In this document: positions 1 to 8,484 of the stretch, in pieces
How positions within the stretch are numbered: the first letter of the stretch is position 1
Layout: each line of letters starts with the position of its first letter
Translations under genes and position numbers: made by a program
Assembly: GCA_003021505.1 (NCBI GenBank)
Contig: PXPT01000028.1
Span: 1-32,532, forward strand
Direction of reading: 5' to 3'
Source: Cyanobacteria bacterium QS_4_48_99
GTDB taxonomy: Bacteria; Cyanobacteriota; Cyanobacteriia; Cyanobacteriales; Rubidibacteraceae
DNA: 32,532 nt
Notes under the pieces: model-generated
What the model was told of the DNA's origin: nothing
The model's database searches: none
The model's input: only the letters and a program-made list of their open reading frames with translations

Positions 1-188
1 GGAGCAATCCCTGCTAGGGCGAGGCGCTCCTGAAGCAGTTTGTCGATGAGTTCGCGGCTTTCATCGGCAATGGGGTCACGGGTGGATTCTCCACGAACTG
101 CCGATGACACTCCTGGCAGGCGTTCTTTAGCGTAGTGGGTGCGTCCATGTTTGACCAGGTGAGTGGAATGACACTTAGGACGGTTCAT
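1..188 (-). pseudogene. IS1-family transposase N-terminus (InsA-like), cut by window edge
   Basis: The minus strand opens with MNRPKCHSTHLVKHGRTHYA and later reads ADESRELIDKLLQERLALAG. These match the zinc-ribbon start and the following helix-turn-helix of cyanobacterial IS1-type InsA proteins. The usual CQECHRQFVENP ribbon half is present but lies in the +1 frame between about 90 and 125, so two compensating frameshifts seem to have scrambled about a dozen residues, including the second Cys pair. The frame stays open to base 1, so the rest of the element lies outside the window. Start chosen at the ATG directly before the CxxC-like ribbon. Probably inactive. IS1 family by recall of motif, not by search. 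Confidence 0.6.
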
Positions 189-249
189 GAGGTCTAACTG
201 AATGCTCTCGAATAGCTTCCGTCTATCTGCTTATCCTCACTATTCAGGA

Positions 250-318
250 CTACCCAGGATAATTTTCTAGCCAGCTCTGCAAGTCTGTGAGATCGGAGAA
301 ATCTAAGAGGGCTTCACC
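250..318 (-). pseudogene. Remnant of a DUF4351 (Rpn-type) C-terminus
   Basis: The minus strand reads GEALLDFSDLTDLQSWLENY then PG and a stop. This is the characteristic end of the DUF4351 tail found on cyanobacterial Rpn/PD-(D/E)XK proteins. A second copy of the same tail, about 55 bases nearly identical, ends at 1056. Nothing upstream of residue 1 of this scrap belongs to the family, so it is a 22-residue fossil stranded between the IS1 remnant and the broken Uma2 gene. Confidence 0.6.
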
Positions 319-422
319 GTCATGGGAGACACTGCGATTGGTGTAGTGGTGTGGTGCTATGGTTTGGGTGTGGCGATCGCGCTTGCCGAGGCTAATCGTG
401 CGCGTACTAAATCAACGGCAGT

Positions 423-953
423 TTACTCAAATATTGGTTGCAAGTCTAAGACAAAGCCAGGGAGGACGTCTTCTCCTGAGAGACTTGCGGGATTGTCTAG
501 CACTTTGACTGCTTGATTCAGTCGATAAATTTCCACCTTTTGATTTTTGGCGTCGATTAACCAGCCTAAACGCAGGCCGTTGTTAATATATTCCTGCATT
601 TTTTGGCGTAAGGGTTCCATGTTATCCGTAGGAGAACGCAATTCGATAGCAAAGTCGGGACAAAGGGGAGGGAAAGTGTCTTGTTGTTCCAGCGTAAGTG
701 TTTCCCACCTGGCTTGAATCACCCAGGCAGCATCAGGAGAACGATTGGCACCATTGGGAAGGTAGAAGGCGGTGGAGGAGTTAAAGGCAACGCCGAGCTT
801 AGTTTGGCGGTTCCAGAGTCAGAGTTGTTCTTCAAGGAGTTCTCCTGGGGCGTTGCGTTCCAAGCGCATGTCTCGATTAGCGGCGGCGATTTGTTTAAAT
901 TGTTTCTGGGTGACTTTAAAGGTTGGGGGAATGTGAATGGGGAGTGCGTTCAT
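423..953 (-). pseudogene. Uma2-family endonuclease (DUF820), broken
   Basis: Starts MNALPIHIPPTFKVTQKQF at the ATG at 951-953 and ends in the family's typical LSGEDVLPGFVLDLQPIFE. The PD-(D/E)XK core is recognisable: PNGANRSPDAAWV (around 757-721), then CPDFAIELRSPTD and MQEYINNGLRLGWLIDAKN. A TGA stop at 819-821 lies in the same frame as both halves. Around it the segment that usually holds GELIxMPPTGxETGNRN is missing, about 20 residues. So a deletion plus stop separates the N-terminal 44 residues from the catalytic part. Uma2 proteins are abundant, poorly understood cyanobacterial nuclease-like proteins of about 190 residues. A shorter product from an internal start is possible but would lack the N-terminal domain. 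Confidence 0.8.
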
Positions 954-1055
954 AGCTATTAGTTGGCTGTGAATGGCAGTTGTTAAGGTTTGGGTGTGGT
1001 GATCGCGCTTGCCGACACGAGGCGATCGCAAAATGCTTCCTGAGTGGAATTGCTC

Positions 1056-1784
1056 TTAAGCTTGAGAATGATTTTCTAGCCAGGTCTGCAAGTCTGTGAT
1101 ACCGGAGAAATCTAAGAGGGCTTTACCTAAGGCTTCGAGGTGGTCAGTGGAAATACGGCGAATCTGCTGTTCTAACTCTGGCGAGATTTGACTAAAGCGA
1201 TGAGTAAGAAGTTGCATGACCAGTGAGTTCTCCTTGTTGAATGCCTTGTTCGCTCCAGCTAGTTACAATCTCCATAATTGCCTCCTGCTCGGTTACATCC
1301 ATTCTAGAAAGCTCGGCTTGAAACCGATTCTGCTGCGTTTAAACGTAGATACATATCTACAAACCCCGAAATTAGTTGCATTCGCGCTGGGTCTAAGCTT
1401 AGGGTCGCCAGGAGTCGAAGACACTCTGCTTTGACCTTGGGGCGATCTTGGGGGCAATCTTCATTTTTGCCATGAGAGCACTCGCGACGGGGTTAGGCTG
1501 CTCGAGGAAATCCCGCCAATTCAAACGGTTGAGTTGAATCACTCGGTAGTTGAACTCTAAGACTGACCAATCCCGAAATTCGACGCGGTAGGTCTGGGGT
1601 TCCTGACGCTGGGGCTTGTCGAAGGAAAAGAGGGCGATGGGATAGACGGGCAGGGCATGTTTTTCATGCACTCGAGCGAAGTAGTGAAACATCCGTCGTC
1701 CAAATTCCACTTCTGGCTGGGACTGGTTTTCGATGTGGACTAAAAAGAAGGAGTCTTGATTGCGGAAGCGCGCTTGGACGACTA
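1056..1784 (-). pseudogene. Rpn/DUF4351 PD-(D/E)XK nuclease-like protein, truncated and frameshifted
   Basis: Reading leftwards from 1784: VQARFRNQDSFFLVHIENQS gives the E-x-Q of the nuclease fold, followed by FGRRMFHYFARVHEKHALPV and LNWRDFLEQPNPVASALMAK. After about 1430 the frame changes, and LLATLSLDPARMQLISGF is followed by more shifts, ending in the DUF4351 tail ISPELEQQIRRISTDHLEAL to a TAA at 1056. The N-terminal third is gone: at 1782-1785 the sequence passes from the gene into the left end of an IS5-type remnant at a CTAG. These proteins are related to recombination-promoting nucleases. This copy cannot make an intact protein. Confidence 0.75.
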
Positions 1785-2470
1785 GGGCATGTCTGCAAAC
1801 TGCTAGGGTTGAACAAGGAAAAAAGAAAAAGGTGGACAAGATCATCAATGGCAAGAGGAGATTTAAGCGATCACTTCTTGGGAGAAAATTCCACCTCTAC
1901 TCCCTCCACAAACACCTAGGACAGGGCGACCAGCTTGGGAACACCGCACCGTGATTAATGGGATTTTGTGGGTTTTACGCACAGGCTCGCCGTGGCGAGT
2001 TCTTCCCAGACAAGAATACGGTTGCCACACTACGATCTCCAGTCGCTTCTATCGATGGCAACAAGCTGGAGTTTGGCAAAAGATTTGGGAGACCTTGATG
2101 CAACAAGCCGAGGCAGAAGGGCGCAGAGACTGGGAAGTTCCTTCTGGAGACACCACGGTAGTAGGTGCTCATCAACACGCCGCTGGTGCCAAAGGGGCAG
2201 TCAAACTAGGCTTTAGGGCGTAGCCGAGTAGGATTAACTACGAAAGTTCACATCAAGAGTGAAGGTTTCGCTAAACCCATGGCGTTTGTCTTGACCCAAG
2301 GGCAAGGACACGAAGCGATGATCGCCCTGGAAGCTCTCATTGACCACGGAAAGGTCAAGCATTTGGGTCGGGCACACCCAAGCATCGTTGCCGTTACTTC
2401 TTAGGAGAACAGGCATACAGCTGTCAGCAGTCGCCGCAGGCTCCATCGTGGCACTGTCGAGTAAGCCGTA
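1785..2470 (+). mobile_element. IS5-family (IS427/IS1031-like) element remnant
   Basis: A GGGCATGTCTGCAAAC left-end-like sequence sits directly after a CTAG, the usual target of this IS group. The transposase starts MARGDLSD at about 1849, loses a stretch, then resumes with VINGILWVLRTGSPWRVLP (1951 on), RFYRWQQAGVWQKIWETLMQ and HQHAAGAKG. After a frameshift near 2215 it continues VHIKSEGFAKPMAFVLTQGQ to about 2345, then is shifted again (CRYFLGEQAYSC in another frame). The C-terminal DDE glutamate region and the right inverted repeat are not seen, so the element is a 5-prime fossil. It truncates the Rpn gene on its left. Confidence 0.7.
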
Positions 2471-2602
2471 GCTGCACACTTTGATACCAAAGTTTCCAGA
2501 ATTACAGGAGGGGTGAAATCTCCACCTGAACGAGAGAACATCTGCCCTCTGCCATCTGCCTTATTCGTTTAAAAATATGCTCGTGCATGATTATTTCTAA
2601 CA

Positions 2603-2637
2603 CAAAAAAGCAGAGAAGATGAGGATCCTCTCTGCTT
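2603..2637 (-). terminator. Rho-independent terminator of dpsA
   Basis: On the minus strand an 8-bp stem AGCAGAGA/TCTCTGCT with a 12-base loop is followed by six T residues. It lies 34 bases past the dpsA stop codon, which fits an intrinsic terminator. Confidence 0.75.
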
Positions 2638-2670
2638 CACTGTCGTTAACTTAGTTGAGAAAAACCTGTA

Positions 2671-3225
2671 TTAGTTGCTGACTGTCTGGACAAATCCCAG
2701 CGTGATCGCATCTTGGCTAAGGAAGTGTTCGAGATGGTAGGCTCTTTCCTCGGTTTTGAGGAGGATTTGCTCGTAGAGATAGCGAGTGCCGCGATCGCCT
2801 AAACTTTCCGCTTGCGCTGCCTGACGGCGCAACAGCCCGATAACTGCTTGTTCAGCCGCCAAGTCGTGTTCGAGCATCTGGCGGCAAGCATAAGCGCCAT
2901 CTGGTTCGGGGGTAAAGCAGCAGAGTTCGGCTAACTTGCTCAAGCTAGCAGCCGGAACGCCGCCCAGTCCATGCAAACGTTCCGCAGTCTCGTGGGCGTG
3001 CCCTTGCACTTCTTGGTAACTCTCCTGGAAATATTGGTGCAGTTCGTAGAAGTTCGCGCCTTCAACCACGAAGTGATGCTTTTGGTATTGCAGGTAGAAT
3101 GCCTGAAAGCTAGCTAGAGCAATGTTCAAACCTTCACAAACTGGTTCCGTGACACTTTTGTCTAGCAGAACGGGATTATCTTGAACTTCACCAAAAGGGA
3201 TTCGTAAGCCATTGGTAGTGGTCAT
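2671..3225 (-). CDS. dpsA: DpsA, ferritin-like DNA-protection protein
   Basis: A 184-residue Dps of the cyanobacterial DpsA type. It binds DNA and oxidises and stores iron with peroxide as a dodecamer in starved or oxidatively stressed cells (family knowledge). The sequence shows the ferroxidase helix region [20 protein letters not shown] (around residues 47-66) followed by [17 protein letters not shown] (residues 69-85), carrying the His, Asp/Glu pattern of the inter-subunit iron site. The C-terminal helix [13 protein letters not shown] is also typical. Length is normal for the long cyanobacterial form. The ATG at 3223-3225 is preceded by AAGGAGA at a good distance. The gene is monocistronic with its own terminator at 2603-2637. 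It is transcribed divergently from the small gene at 3464. Confidence 0.93.
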   Translation of the reverse strand: MTTTNGLRIPFGEVQDNPVLLDKSVTEPVCEGLNIALASFQAFYLQYQKHHFVVEGANFYELHQYFQESYQEVQGHAHETAERLHGLGGVPAASLSKLAELCCFTPEPDGAYACRQMLEHDLAAEQAVIGLLRRQAAQAESLGDRGTRYLYEQILLKTEERAYHLEHFLSQDAITLGFVQTVSN

Positions 3226-3463
3226 GGTAGTGTTCTCCTTTCATCTCAATAGGCGGCATTACTTGCAAGTATATCAACTTTACCCGCGACCGTAGTGGGC
3301 GCTGCGTGGCAAGTTGCGGTATAATTGCAAGCTTTTTCTACTTGGGGGTCCCTGGGCTTACGAACAGTAATTACAAATTTTTACGAAGTGCTTCTCCACC
3401 TGATGCGGAATACTCGTAATAAGATACAATTTTTCTTGCAAACTACTTGCACTAATCGGGTTT

Positions 3464-3715
3464 ATGAACTCATCCGAGGGACAGCAACAGAAAGCTCAGA
3501 CTGTGGAAATCAACTGGACAGACCGTTGGTTAGTATACCAACGCCTGCACGAGTTATCGATTCCCTGCAGTTGCAAAACTTCCCAGCCACTACAGGTTGA
3601 GATTAACAATCCCTTAGCAGCCGTGCAGCTTTGGAGTGTTTCTCAGCAATTGACAGCTCCTCGCGGGAAGCTCCTCACTTGGTTGCAACGCTGCTGGAAT
3701 AAGCCCAGCGGTTAA
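3464..3715 (+). CDS. Small conserved cyanobacterial protein of unknown function
   Basis: An 83-residue soluble protein. The middle reads DRWLVYQRLHELSIPCSCKT, QVEINNPLAAVQLWSVSQQL and LLTWLQRCW, a pattern I recognise from small, uncharacterised proteins conserved across cyanobacteria. Two nearby Cys residues (PCSC) and a third near the C-terminus could bind metal, but nothing proves it. There is no signal peptide and no membrane segment. The ATG at 3464 is the first in frame with the conserved part; no strong ribosome-binding site is seen. It lies between divergent dpsA and the convergent aconitase gene. Function unknown. Confidence 0.7.
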   Translation: MNSSEGQQQKAQTVEINWTDRWLVYQRLHELSIPCSCKTSQPLQVEINNPLAAVQLWSVSQQLTAPRGKLLTWLQRCWNKPSG

Positions 3716-3769
3716 TTCGTAATTTGTAGTTCCTAATTCGTAATTAAAAACATCAATTACGAATTATTT

Positions 3770-5734
3770 TTAAGTGGAACGAATTTGGGCAGCAGCGCGA
3801 TTGATTAGCCCGCCAGAGAGCATAATTTCGACTTGGCGAGGGCTGAGGCGGTGTTTCATCTCATAGGTGAGACCCTTATTGGTGTTTTTGATGGCAATAG
3901 GAGTGCCTTGTTCTAAGGCATCGCGCAAGCCTCTGATTGCGAGTTCGTCAGCTTCGCCGATGGTGTCGTGATCGTCGGGGTGGAGGAATTCTAGGGGTAT
4001 GATGCCGAAGTTAACCAGGTTTTGCCAGCCAATCCGGGCATAGGATTTAGCAAGGACAGCGACTTGTCCAAGGTAACGGGGCGCGATCGCTGCATGTTCC
4101 CGACTGGAACCTTGGGCATAGTTGTCGCCTGCAACGATCACATGACCTCCGAATTTCTTTTTCGCCGCGATCGCTCGTTCGGCAAAGGTTTCATCTTTCA
4201 TGTAGTAGACAAATTCGCTAATTTTGGGGATATTACTGCGAAATGGCAGCACCCGTGCCCCTGCAGGCAAAATTTCGTCTGTGGAGGTGTTATCTTCTAC
4301 CTTCAGCAGCACAGGCACAGACACATCATTTGGTAATTCTCCCAAATCAGGGAAAGATTGGATATTAGGTCCCTTTTGCAACTCCACCTTGCTGCCATCT
4401 GCCGGAGGCGACACTAACATTTCCGTGTTGATGATTTCTTTCTCGGGCTGCACAAACTGGGGATAACTCATGCCGTAGAGTTGCTCTAACTCTCGCGGAT
4501 CTGTGATTCTGCCAGTCAGGGCGGAGGCAGTAGCGGTTTCTGGGCTGCACAGATACACTCGGTCATCTGCTGTGCCAGAACGTCCAGGAAAGTTGCGCGG
4601 CATCGTTCTCAGCGAGATTTGATGGGAGGCGGGGGCTTGTCCCATACCAATGCAACCTAGACAACCGGCTTGGTGAAACCTTGCCCCAGCGTGGATGAGA
4701 TGGAAGAAGGAATTATCCATTGCTGCCAAGTTTTCGGTCATCTGGCGCGAGGTGGGGTTAACATCAAACGAGACGTGATCGCTTGTGACTTGATCTTTAA
4801 CCATCTCACTGACAATCCAAAAATCTCTTAACCCAGGATTCGCCGAGGAACCTATCACCACTTGATTCACTTCCCCTCCCGCAACTTCTCGCACCGGAAC
4901 CACCTTCCCAGGACTACTGGGGCAGGCAATTAGCGGTTCTAACTCGGAGAGATTAATTTCCTCATAGAGGTCATACTCTGCCCCTTCATCAGCGACTAAC
5001 TCCACCCAATCATCCCCTCGACCTTGAGCAGTCATAAACCGCTTAATTTCGGCATCTGAGGGGAACACTGTTGTGGATGCCCCCATTTCTGTCCCCATGT
5101 TGGCAATCACATGGCGATCCATGGCACTGAGATTTTCCAGCCCAGGACCGTAATATTCAAGAATCAGCCCTCTGCCGCCATGAACGTCGTAGCGCCGCAG
5201 CATCTCCAAAACGACATCCTTAGCACTCACCCAATCTGGCAATTTTCCGGTGAGTTTGACCCCCAGCACACGCGGCATTTTGATGTACATCGGTTGCCCT
5301 GCCATGCACATCGCCACATCAATGCCACCCGCGCCAAAAGCTAACATTCCCATACCTCCAGCAGCGGGCGTGTGGCTGTCAGATCCAATCAACGTTTTGC
5401 CAGGAATGCCGAAGCGTTCCATGTGAACCGCGTGGGAGATGCCGTTCCCAGCGCGAGAGTACCAAACCCCAAACCGTTGGCAAGCCGAATGCAGGAATAT
5501 ATGGTCATCCGCGTTTTTGTAGTCGGTTTGCAAGAGATTGTGATCGACATATTGAGCGGAAAGTTCAGTTTTAACTCGATCTAGCCCCATTGCTTCGAGT
5601 TCTAGCATTACCATTGTTCCGGTGGCATCCTGAGTCAGGGATTGGTCAATTTGCAGTCCGACTTCTTCGTCTCTTGCTATTTGACCTGAGACGAGATGAG
5701 ACTGGATTAGCTTTTGGGTGACATTCAAGCTCAT
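3770..5734 (-). CDS. Aconitase-family hydratase (Aquifex-type putative aconitate hydratase)
   Basis: A 654-residue member of the aconitase/isopropylmalate isomerase superfamily, of the short Aquifex-type subgroup rather than the long AcnB usually used in the cyanobacterial TCA cycle. Landmarks: GIPGKTLIGSDSHTP near residue 110-123, a CLGC iron-sulfur pair at Cys358/Cys361 followed by IGMGQAP, NFPGRSGTADDRVYL, and the C-terminal swivelling domain with GDNYAQGSSREHAA and NFGIIPLEF. The first cluster ligand is odd. Aconitases carry Cys in a GSCTNS motif, but here residues 295-301 are GSSANPG, so Ser297 replaces it. The start ATG at 5732-5734 has AGGA upstream. Monocistronic by layout. Substrate is uncertain; citrate/isocitrate is the family default. 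Confidence 0.85.
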   Translation of the reverse strand: MSLNVTQKLIQSHLVSGQIARDEEVGLQIDQSLTQDATGTMVMLELEAMGLDRVKTELSAQYVDHNLLQTDYKNADDHIFLHSACQRFGVWYSRAGNGISHAVHMERFGIPGKTLIGSDSHTPAAGGMGMLAFGAGGIDVAMCMAGQPMYIKMPRVLGVKLTGKLPDWVSAKDVVLEMLRRYDVHGGRGLILEYYGPGLENLSAMDRHVIANMGTEMGASTTVFPSDAEIKRFMTAQGRGDDWVELVADEGAEYDLYEEINLSELEPLIACPSSPGKVVPVREVAGGEVNQVVIGSSANPGLRDFWIVSEMVKDQVTSDHVSFDVNPTSRQMTENLAAMDNSFFHLIHAGARFHQAGCLGCIGMGQAPASHQISLRTMPRNFPGRSGTADDRVYLCSPETATASALTGRITDPRELEQLYGMSYPQFVQPEKEIINTEMLVSPPADGSKVELQKGPNIQSFPDLGELPNDVSVPVLLKVEDNTSTDEILPAGARVLPFRSNIPKISEFVYYMKDETFAERAIAAKKKFGGHVIVAGDNYAQGSSREHAAIAPRYLGQVAVLAKSYARIGWQNLVNFGIIPLEFLHPDDHDTIGEADELAIRGLRDALEQGTPIAIKNTNKGLTYEMKHRLSPRQVEIMLSGGLINRAAAQIRST

Positions 5735-5839
5735 GGCAATTCCTACTTTTCAACCTGCTTTGTAATTATGAAGGCTTTTATTTTGAGCCTATCCCAGTTA
5801 ATCCTATAATGGCTCCGAGATGATGTTCGCCTTATACAT

Positions 5840-5936
5840 TAACTGCTTTTCCCTTCGCAGCGCGGGAATTTTAGCCTACGGCAGGGCGAAAACACGAGGT
5901 TCGTGCTAGCAGGTCGAGGAGTCTCGGCAGCAGTTA
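5840..5936. other. Four-stem, cloverleaf-like inverted-repeat structure
   Basis: An outer 8-bp inverted repeat TAACTGCT (5840-5847)/AGCAGTTA (5929-5936) encloses three smaller hairpins: TTCGC (5854-5858)/GCGAA (5886-5890), CACGA (5893-5897)/TCGTG (5901-5905) with a 3-base loop, and CGAG (5915-5918)/CTCG (5923-5926) with a tetraloop. It lies in the 372-base gap between the divergent aconitase and oxidoreductase genes. It has no tRNA TFC-arm or anticodon arrangement I can recognise. It may be a structured RNA, a small palindromic repeat or part of a leader. The rest of the gap (5735-5839, 5937-6106) is A/T-rich promoter-like sequence with no coding content. Confidence 0.45.
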
Positions 5937-6106
5937 GTATTTTTGGCTATGATTTTCGTGAGTTTTGTGCTATGGTCTATTTTAAATAATGGGGATATTT
6001 CTGTTTATAGCTGAACTTCACTACTTTTATTACCAAAACTTAACATTATTAACATATCAGAAAAAGCGCCCCACTCGGAAACCTCCATCAGAAAAAGTTG
6101 TAAAAA

Positions 6107-7282
6107 TTGTCGATAAAAACCTACGACTGGATTGTTGTCGGAGGCGGCATTACGGGAACTGCCCTGGCTTACGAACTGGCGAGACAGGACTTTCGTGTCC
6201 TCTTATTAGACAAAGATGCAACCCTCCAAAACGCTACGCGCTATAGCTACGGGGGGCTTGCCTACTGGTCAGGCACTTCCCAGCTAACGCGCCAATTGTG
6301 CCAGGAAGGGATCGCGTGTCATCGCCATTTATCAGAGGAATTAGAGGCAGATACCCAGTTTCGGGAATTGGATTTATTGCTAACCATTGACACGGAAGAT
6401 GATCCCGAAGCCACGGCACGCTCATACGCTCAATTTGCCATTTCTCCGCAGTTGCTCAGTGTCGAAGAGGCTTGCGAGCGAGAACCGCTGCTCAATCGAG
6501 GCGCGATCGCAGGGGCAATCCGCTTCCCTCACGGTCACATCCATCCCGCCAAGACTACCCAAGCCTACAGCAATGCCTTCCGTCGTGCTGGAGGGGAAAT
6601 CCAAGTTGCTGAAGTTGTAAAATTGCAACCAAGAGGTGATCATCGCATTGAAAGCGTAAAAACCACAGATGGGACTTATTATGCTGCCAACACAGTCGTC
6701 TGTGCCGGAGGCTTCAGCCGCTCCCTACTCCAAGCCACCGGAGTGGATCTTCCACTCTACTTTACCCATGCGGAGTTGATTGAAACCCCACCCCTGGATC
6801 TCAAGCTTCGTACCCTGTTGATGCCAGCGGATATGCAGCGGGTTGCTCTAGAATCCCAAGCTAGCACGCCTGAGCTAGATCCGTTGTGGGATGAACCTGG
6901 TCATAAACTAGCACCCCCCATTCTTGACCCTGGTGCAACTCAGTTCTGCGACGCACATTTATGTTTTGGTCAACTCAGTCGGGTTCTGACTAACCCTTAC
7001 GCCTCAATTGACGCAGCAGCAAGTGAAGCCGCCATTCGCAAGGGCGTAGGCAAAGTGCTACCTGCCTTAGAGGATGTACCAGGAACTTGGCACCGCTGCC
7101 TCATTGCTTTCAGCAGGAATTCTCTTCCTGTAGTGGGGGCACTCAGCAACGTTGCAGGCATCTACGTTTTTTCAGGATTCACTAACACGCTACTCTTTGC
7201 CCCACCCTTAGCTAAACGTTTTGCAAGTTGGGCAGCAGGGCAAGGGGATGAAGTAATTGCCCAGTTATCTCCTACAGGGTAG
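6107..7282 (+). CDS. FAD-dependent amine/amino-acid oxidase (DAO family)
   Basis: A 391-residue flavoprotein of the D-amino-acid oxidase/glycine oxidase fold. The N-terminus YDWIVVGGGITGTALAYELA is a textbook GxGxxG dinucleotide-binding beta-alpha-beta, followed by VLLLDKD with the acidic ribose-binding residue. VVCAGGFSRSLL (around residues 197-208) and the C-terminal FSRNSLPVVGALSNVAGIYV are also typical of the family. The start must be TTG at 6107: a TAA stop lies only one codon upstream in frame and the Rossmann motif begins at codon 6, so no ATG or GTG is available. The substrate cannot be read from the sequence. No partner gene follows. Expression may be low given the weak start and no clear Shine-Dalgarno. 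Confidence 0.85.
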   Translation: MSIKTYDWIVVGGGITGTALAYELARQDFRVLLLDKDATLQNATRYSYGGLAYWSGTSQLTRQLCQEGIACHRHLSEELEADTQFRELDLLLTIDTEDDPEATARSYAQFAISPQLLSVEEACEREPLLNRGAIAGAIRFPHGHIHPAKTTQAYSNAFRRAGGEIQVAEVVKLQPRGDHRIESVKTTDGTYYAANTVVCAGGFSRSLLQATGVDLPLYFTHAELIETPPLDLKLRTLLMPADMQRVALESQASTPELDPLWDEPGHKLAPPILDPGATQFCDAHLCFGQLSRVLTNPYASIDAAASEAAIRKGVGKVLPALEDVPGTWHRCLIAFSRNSLPVVGALSNVAGIYVFSGFTNTLLFAPPLAKRFASWAAGQGDEVIAQLSPTG

Positions 7283-7366
7283 CCGGGGAACTTGAGTGAA
7301 CCGCAAAGAAGCAAAGGACGCAAAAATAAACAGACTTAGAGCTGATTTAGACAGTAACTTCAGGAG

Positions 7367-7504
7367 GTGATCGCACTTTTACTGCAACATGACTACTGCA
7401 AGCAATTAACCGACTTTGACGCGAATGATGACCACTACTACAAGATTTGGATTGATGAGAAAATCGATACCATCAAAATGGTGAAGGAAGTGCAGCCCGA
7501 TTAG
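7367..7504 (+). CDS. Possible 45-residue protein or gene tail, unrecognised
   Basis: A GTG at 7367, overlapped by an AGGAGG stretch, opens a frame coding for a charged peptide with the core LTDFDANDDHYYKIWIDEKI and ending KEVQPD. The composition looks like real protein rather than random translation. I do not recognise the family. It could equally be the surviving C-terminus of a lost gene, since a stop codon closes the frame only a few codons upstream. The surrounding gap (7283-7547) shows nothing else. Confidence 0.3.
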   Translation: MIALLLQHDYCKQLTDFDANDDHYYKIWIDEKIDTIKMVKEVQPD

Positions 7505-7547
7505 AAGTTAGGGGAGCAGAAAAAGTCTTGCCCTCTATATTTTAGGA

Positions 7548-7952
7548 CTAGATTAGAAAACTATTTTCCTTCAGCCAGATAGCTAACTTATCGATCTCTG
7601 TCTCCTGCTTCTGAGTGCTTGCAGCCATCTCTAGAAAGAAAGCGGCGGCATTCTCTTCGGAAGCGTTTAGCTTAATGCCATTCACTTTTAGGAAGACGTA
7701 AGTAGCAGTAAAACCAATCCTTTTGTTTCCATCAGCAAAAACATGATTTTTGACAAACCCATAACCATAGCAGGCTGCTAGGTCATACATAGTTGCATTG
7801 CCGCCACTGTAATAGTACAGGTTTTTGGGTTTGCCTAAAGTTGATTCAAGGGAACCGCTGTTTAAGATTCCCGCAGTTCCTCCTGAAGTTGCCAAAAGCT
7901 CACTATGGTAAGCAAGGATATCTTTTTCATCCAGCCAGATGGGTTCACTCAC
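7548..7952 (-). CDS. doc: Doc-type toxin (death-on-curing, Fic fold)
   Basis: A 134-residue Doc/Fic-fold protein. The Fic motif HVFADGNKRIG is at residues 70-80, with the invariant His70 and the Asn/Lys/Arg that bind the nucleotide phosphates. Doc toxins phosphorylate elongation factor Tu and stop translation (family knowledge). The N-terminal half WLDEKDILAYHSELL and GSLESTLGKPKNLYYY is also standard. The gene starts inside the end of the upstream antitoxin gene (ATGA overlap, 7949-7952), so the two are translationally coupled in one operon. Unlike the other two toxin loci in this window, this toxin is complete. The partner is AbrB-like rather than the classical Phd, a common variation. Confidence 0.92.
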   Translation of the reverse strand: MSEPIWLDEKDILAYHSELLATSGGTAGILNSGSLESTLGKPKNLYYYSGGNATMYDLAACYGYGFVKNHVFADGNKRIGFTATYVFLKVNGIKLNASEENAAAFFLEMAASTQKQETEIDKLAIWLKENSFLI

Positions 7953-8170
7953 CTTGCAAGCTCCGCTAGAGTATTACGGTAAATCCTCATACATTCACGA
8001 GCAGCTTCTAGCTTTTTAGCAAAGTCAGGATTACGTACAGACACCTCATAACCATCCTGAGTCTTGGTGGCGTATAGGGTATCCCCCTCCTTAACATTTA
8101 ACTGGTTCAGCATCTCTTTGGGGATGGTTATACCTAGAGAGTTGCCGCGCTTGGTTACTTTTAGTTCCAT
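7949..8170 (-). CDS. AbrB/MazE-type antitoxin of the doc operon
   Basis: A 73-residue protein. Residues 1-45 form a swapped-hairpin AbrB DNA-binding domain: MELKVTKRGNSLGITIPKEM then LNQLNVKEGDTLYATKT. The C-terminal 25 residues (DFAKKLEAARECMRIYRNTL) are the likely helix that blocks the Doc toxin. It is the first gene of the operon, the usual order, and overlaps doc by 4 bases. It probably represses its own promoter together with the toxin. The 11-bp palindrome at 8209-8219 upstream is a candidate operator. Confidence 0.9.
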   Translation of the reverse strand: MELKVTKRGNSLGITIPKEMLNQLNVKEGDTLYATKTQDGYEVSVRNPDFAKKLEAARECMRIYRNTLAELAR

Positions 8171-8208
8171 GATTGCCTAGAAGTGTAATTTCTCCCCGTA
8201 ATGTTATC

Positions 8209-8219
8209 ACAACTGTTGT
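8209..8219. promoter_or_regulatory. Candidate operator of the antitoxin-doc operon
   Basis: A perfect palindrome ACAAC-T-GTTGT lies 39 bases upstream of the antitoxin start. AbrB-type antitoxins autoregulate through such short palindromes. The assignment is positional inference. Confidence 0.4.
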
Positions 8220-8484
8220 AACTATAGGGTTCCTGCTGTACTGAGACAAAGTGTTTTAACATACAAGTAATTAAAAGTGATTTGAATAAAATCCCGAATT
8301 TTAATGCGCTTTATACGGAGATAACAAAAGCAGAGTATAATAATGTAGTTAAAATGATCGTTAGTCCTTTTACCATGGCATTTTTTGAAGGTCGCAGGAA
8401 AACGCATAGTGGTAAGAGGATTTAGTGAATTTATAATTATGCCACCATCCATCGGCGAGTGAATCGTACTCATTGAGTGTTTTA
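8220..8484. other. Intergenic stretch without recognisable genes
   Basis: About 265 A/T-rich bases between the antitoxin promoter and the end of the nucleoside hydrolase gene. Short open frames on both strands have no family resemblance and overlap the hydrolase. I see no repeat, terminator or RNA gene here. Confidence 0.6.
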
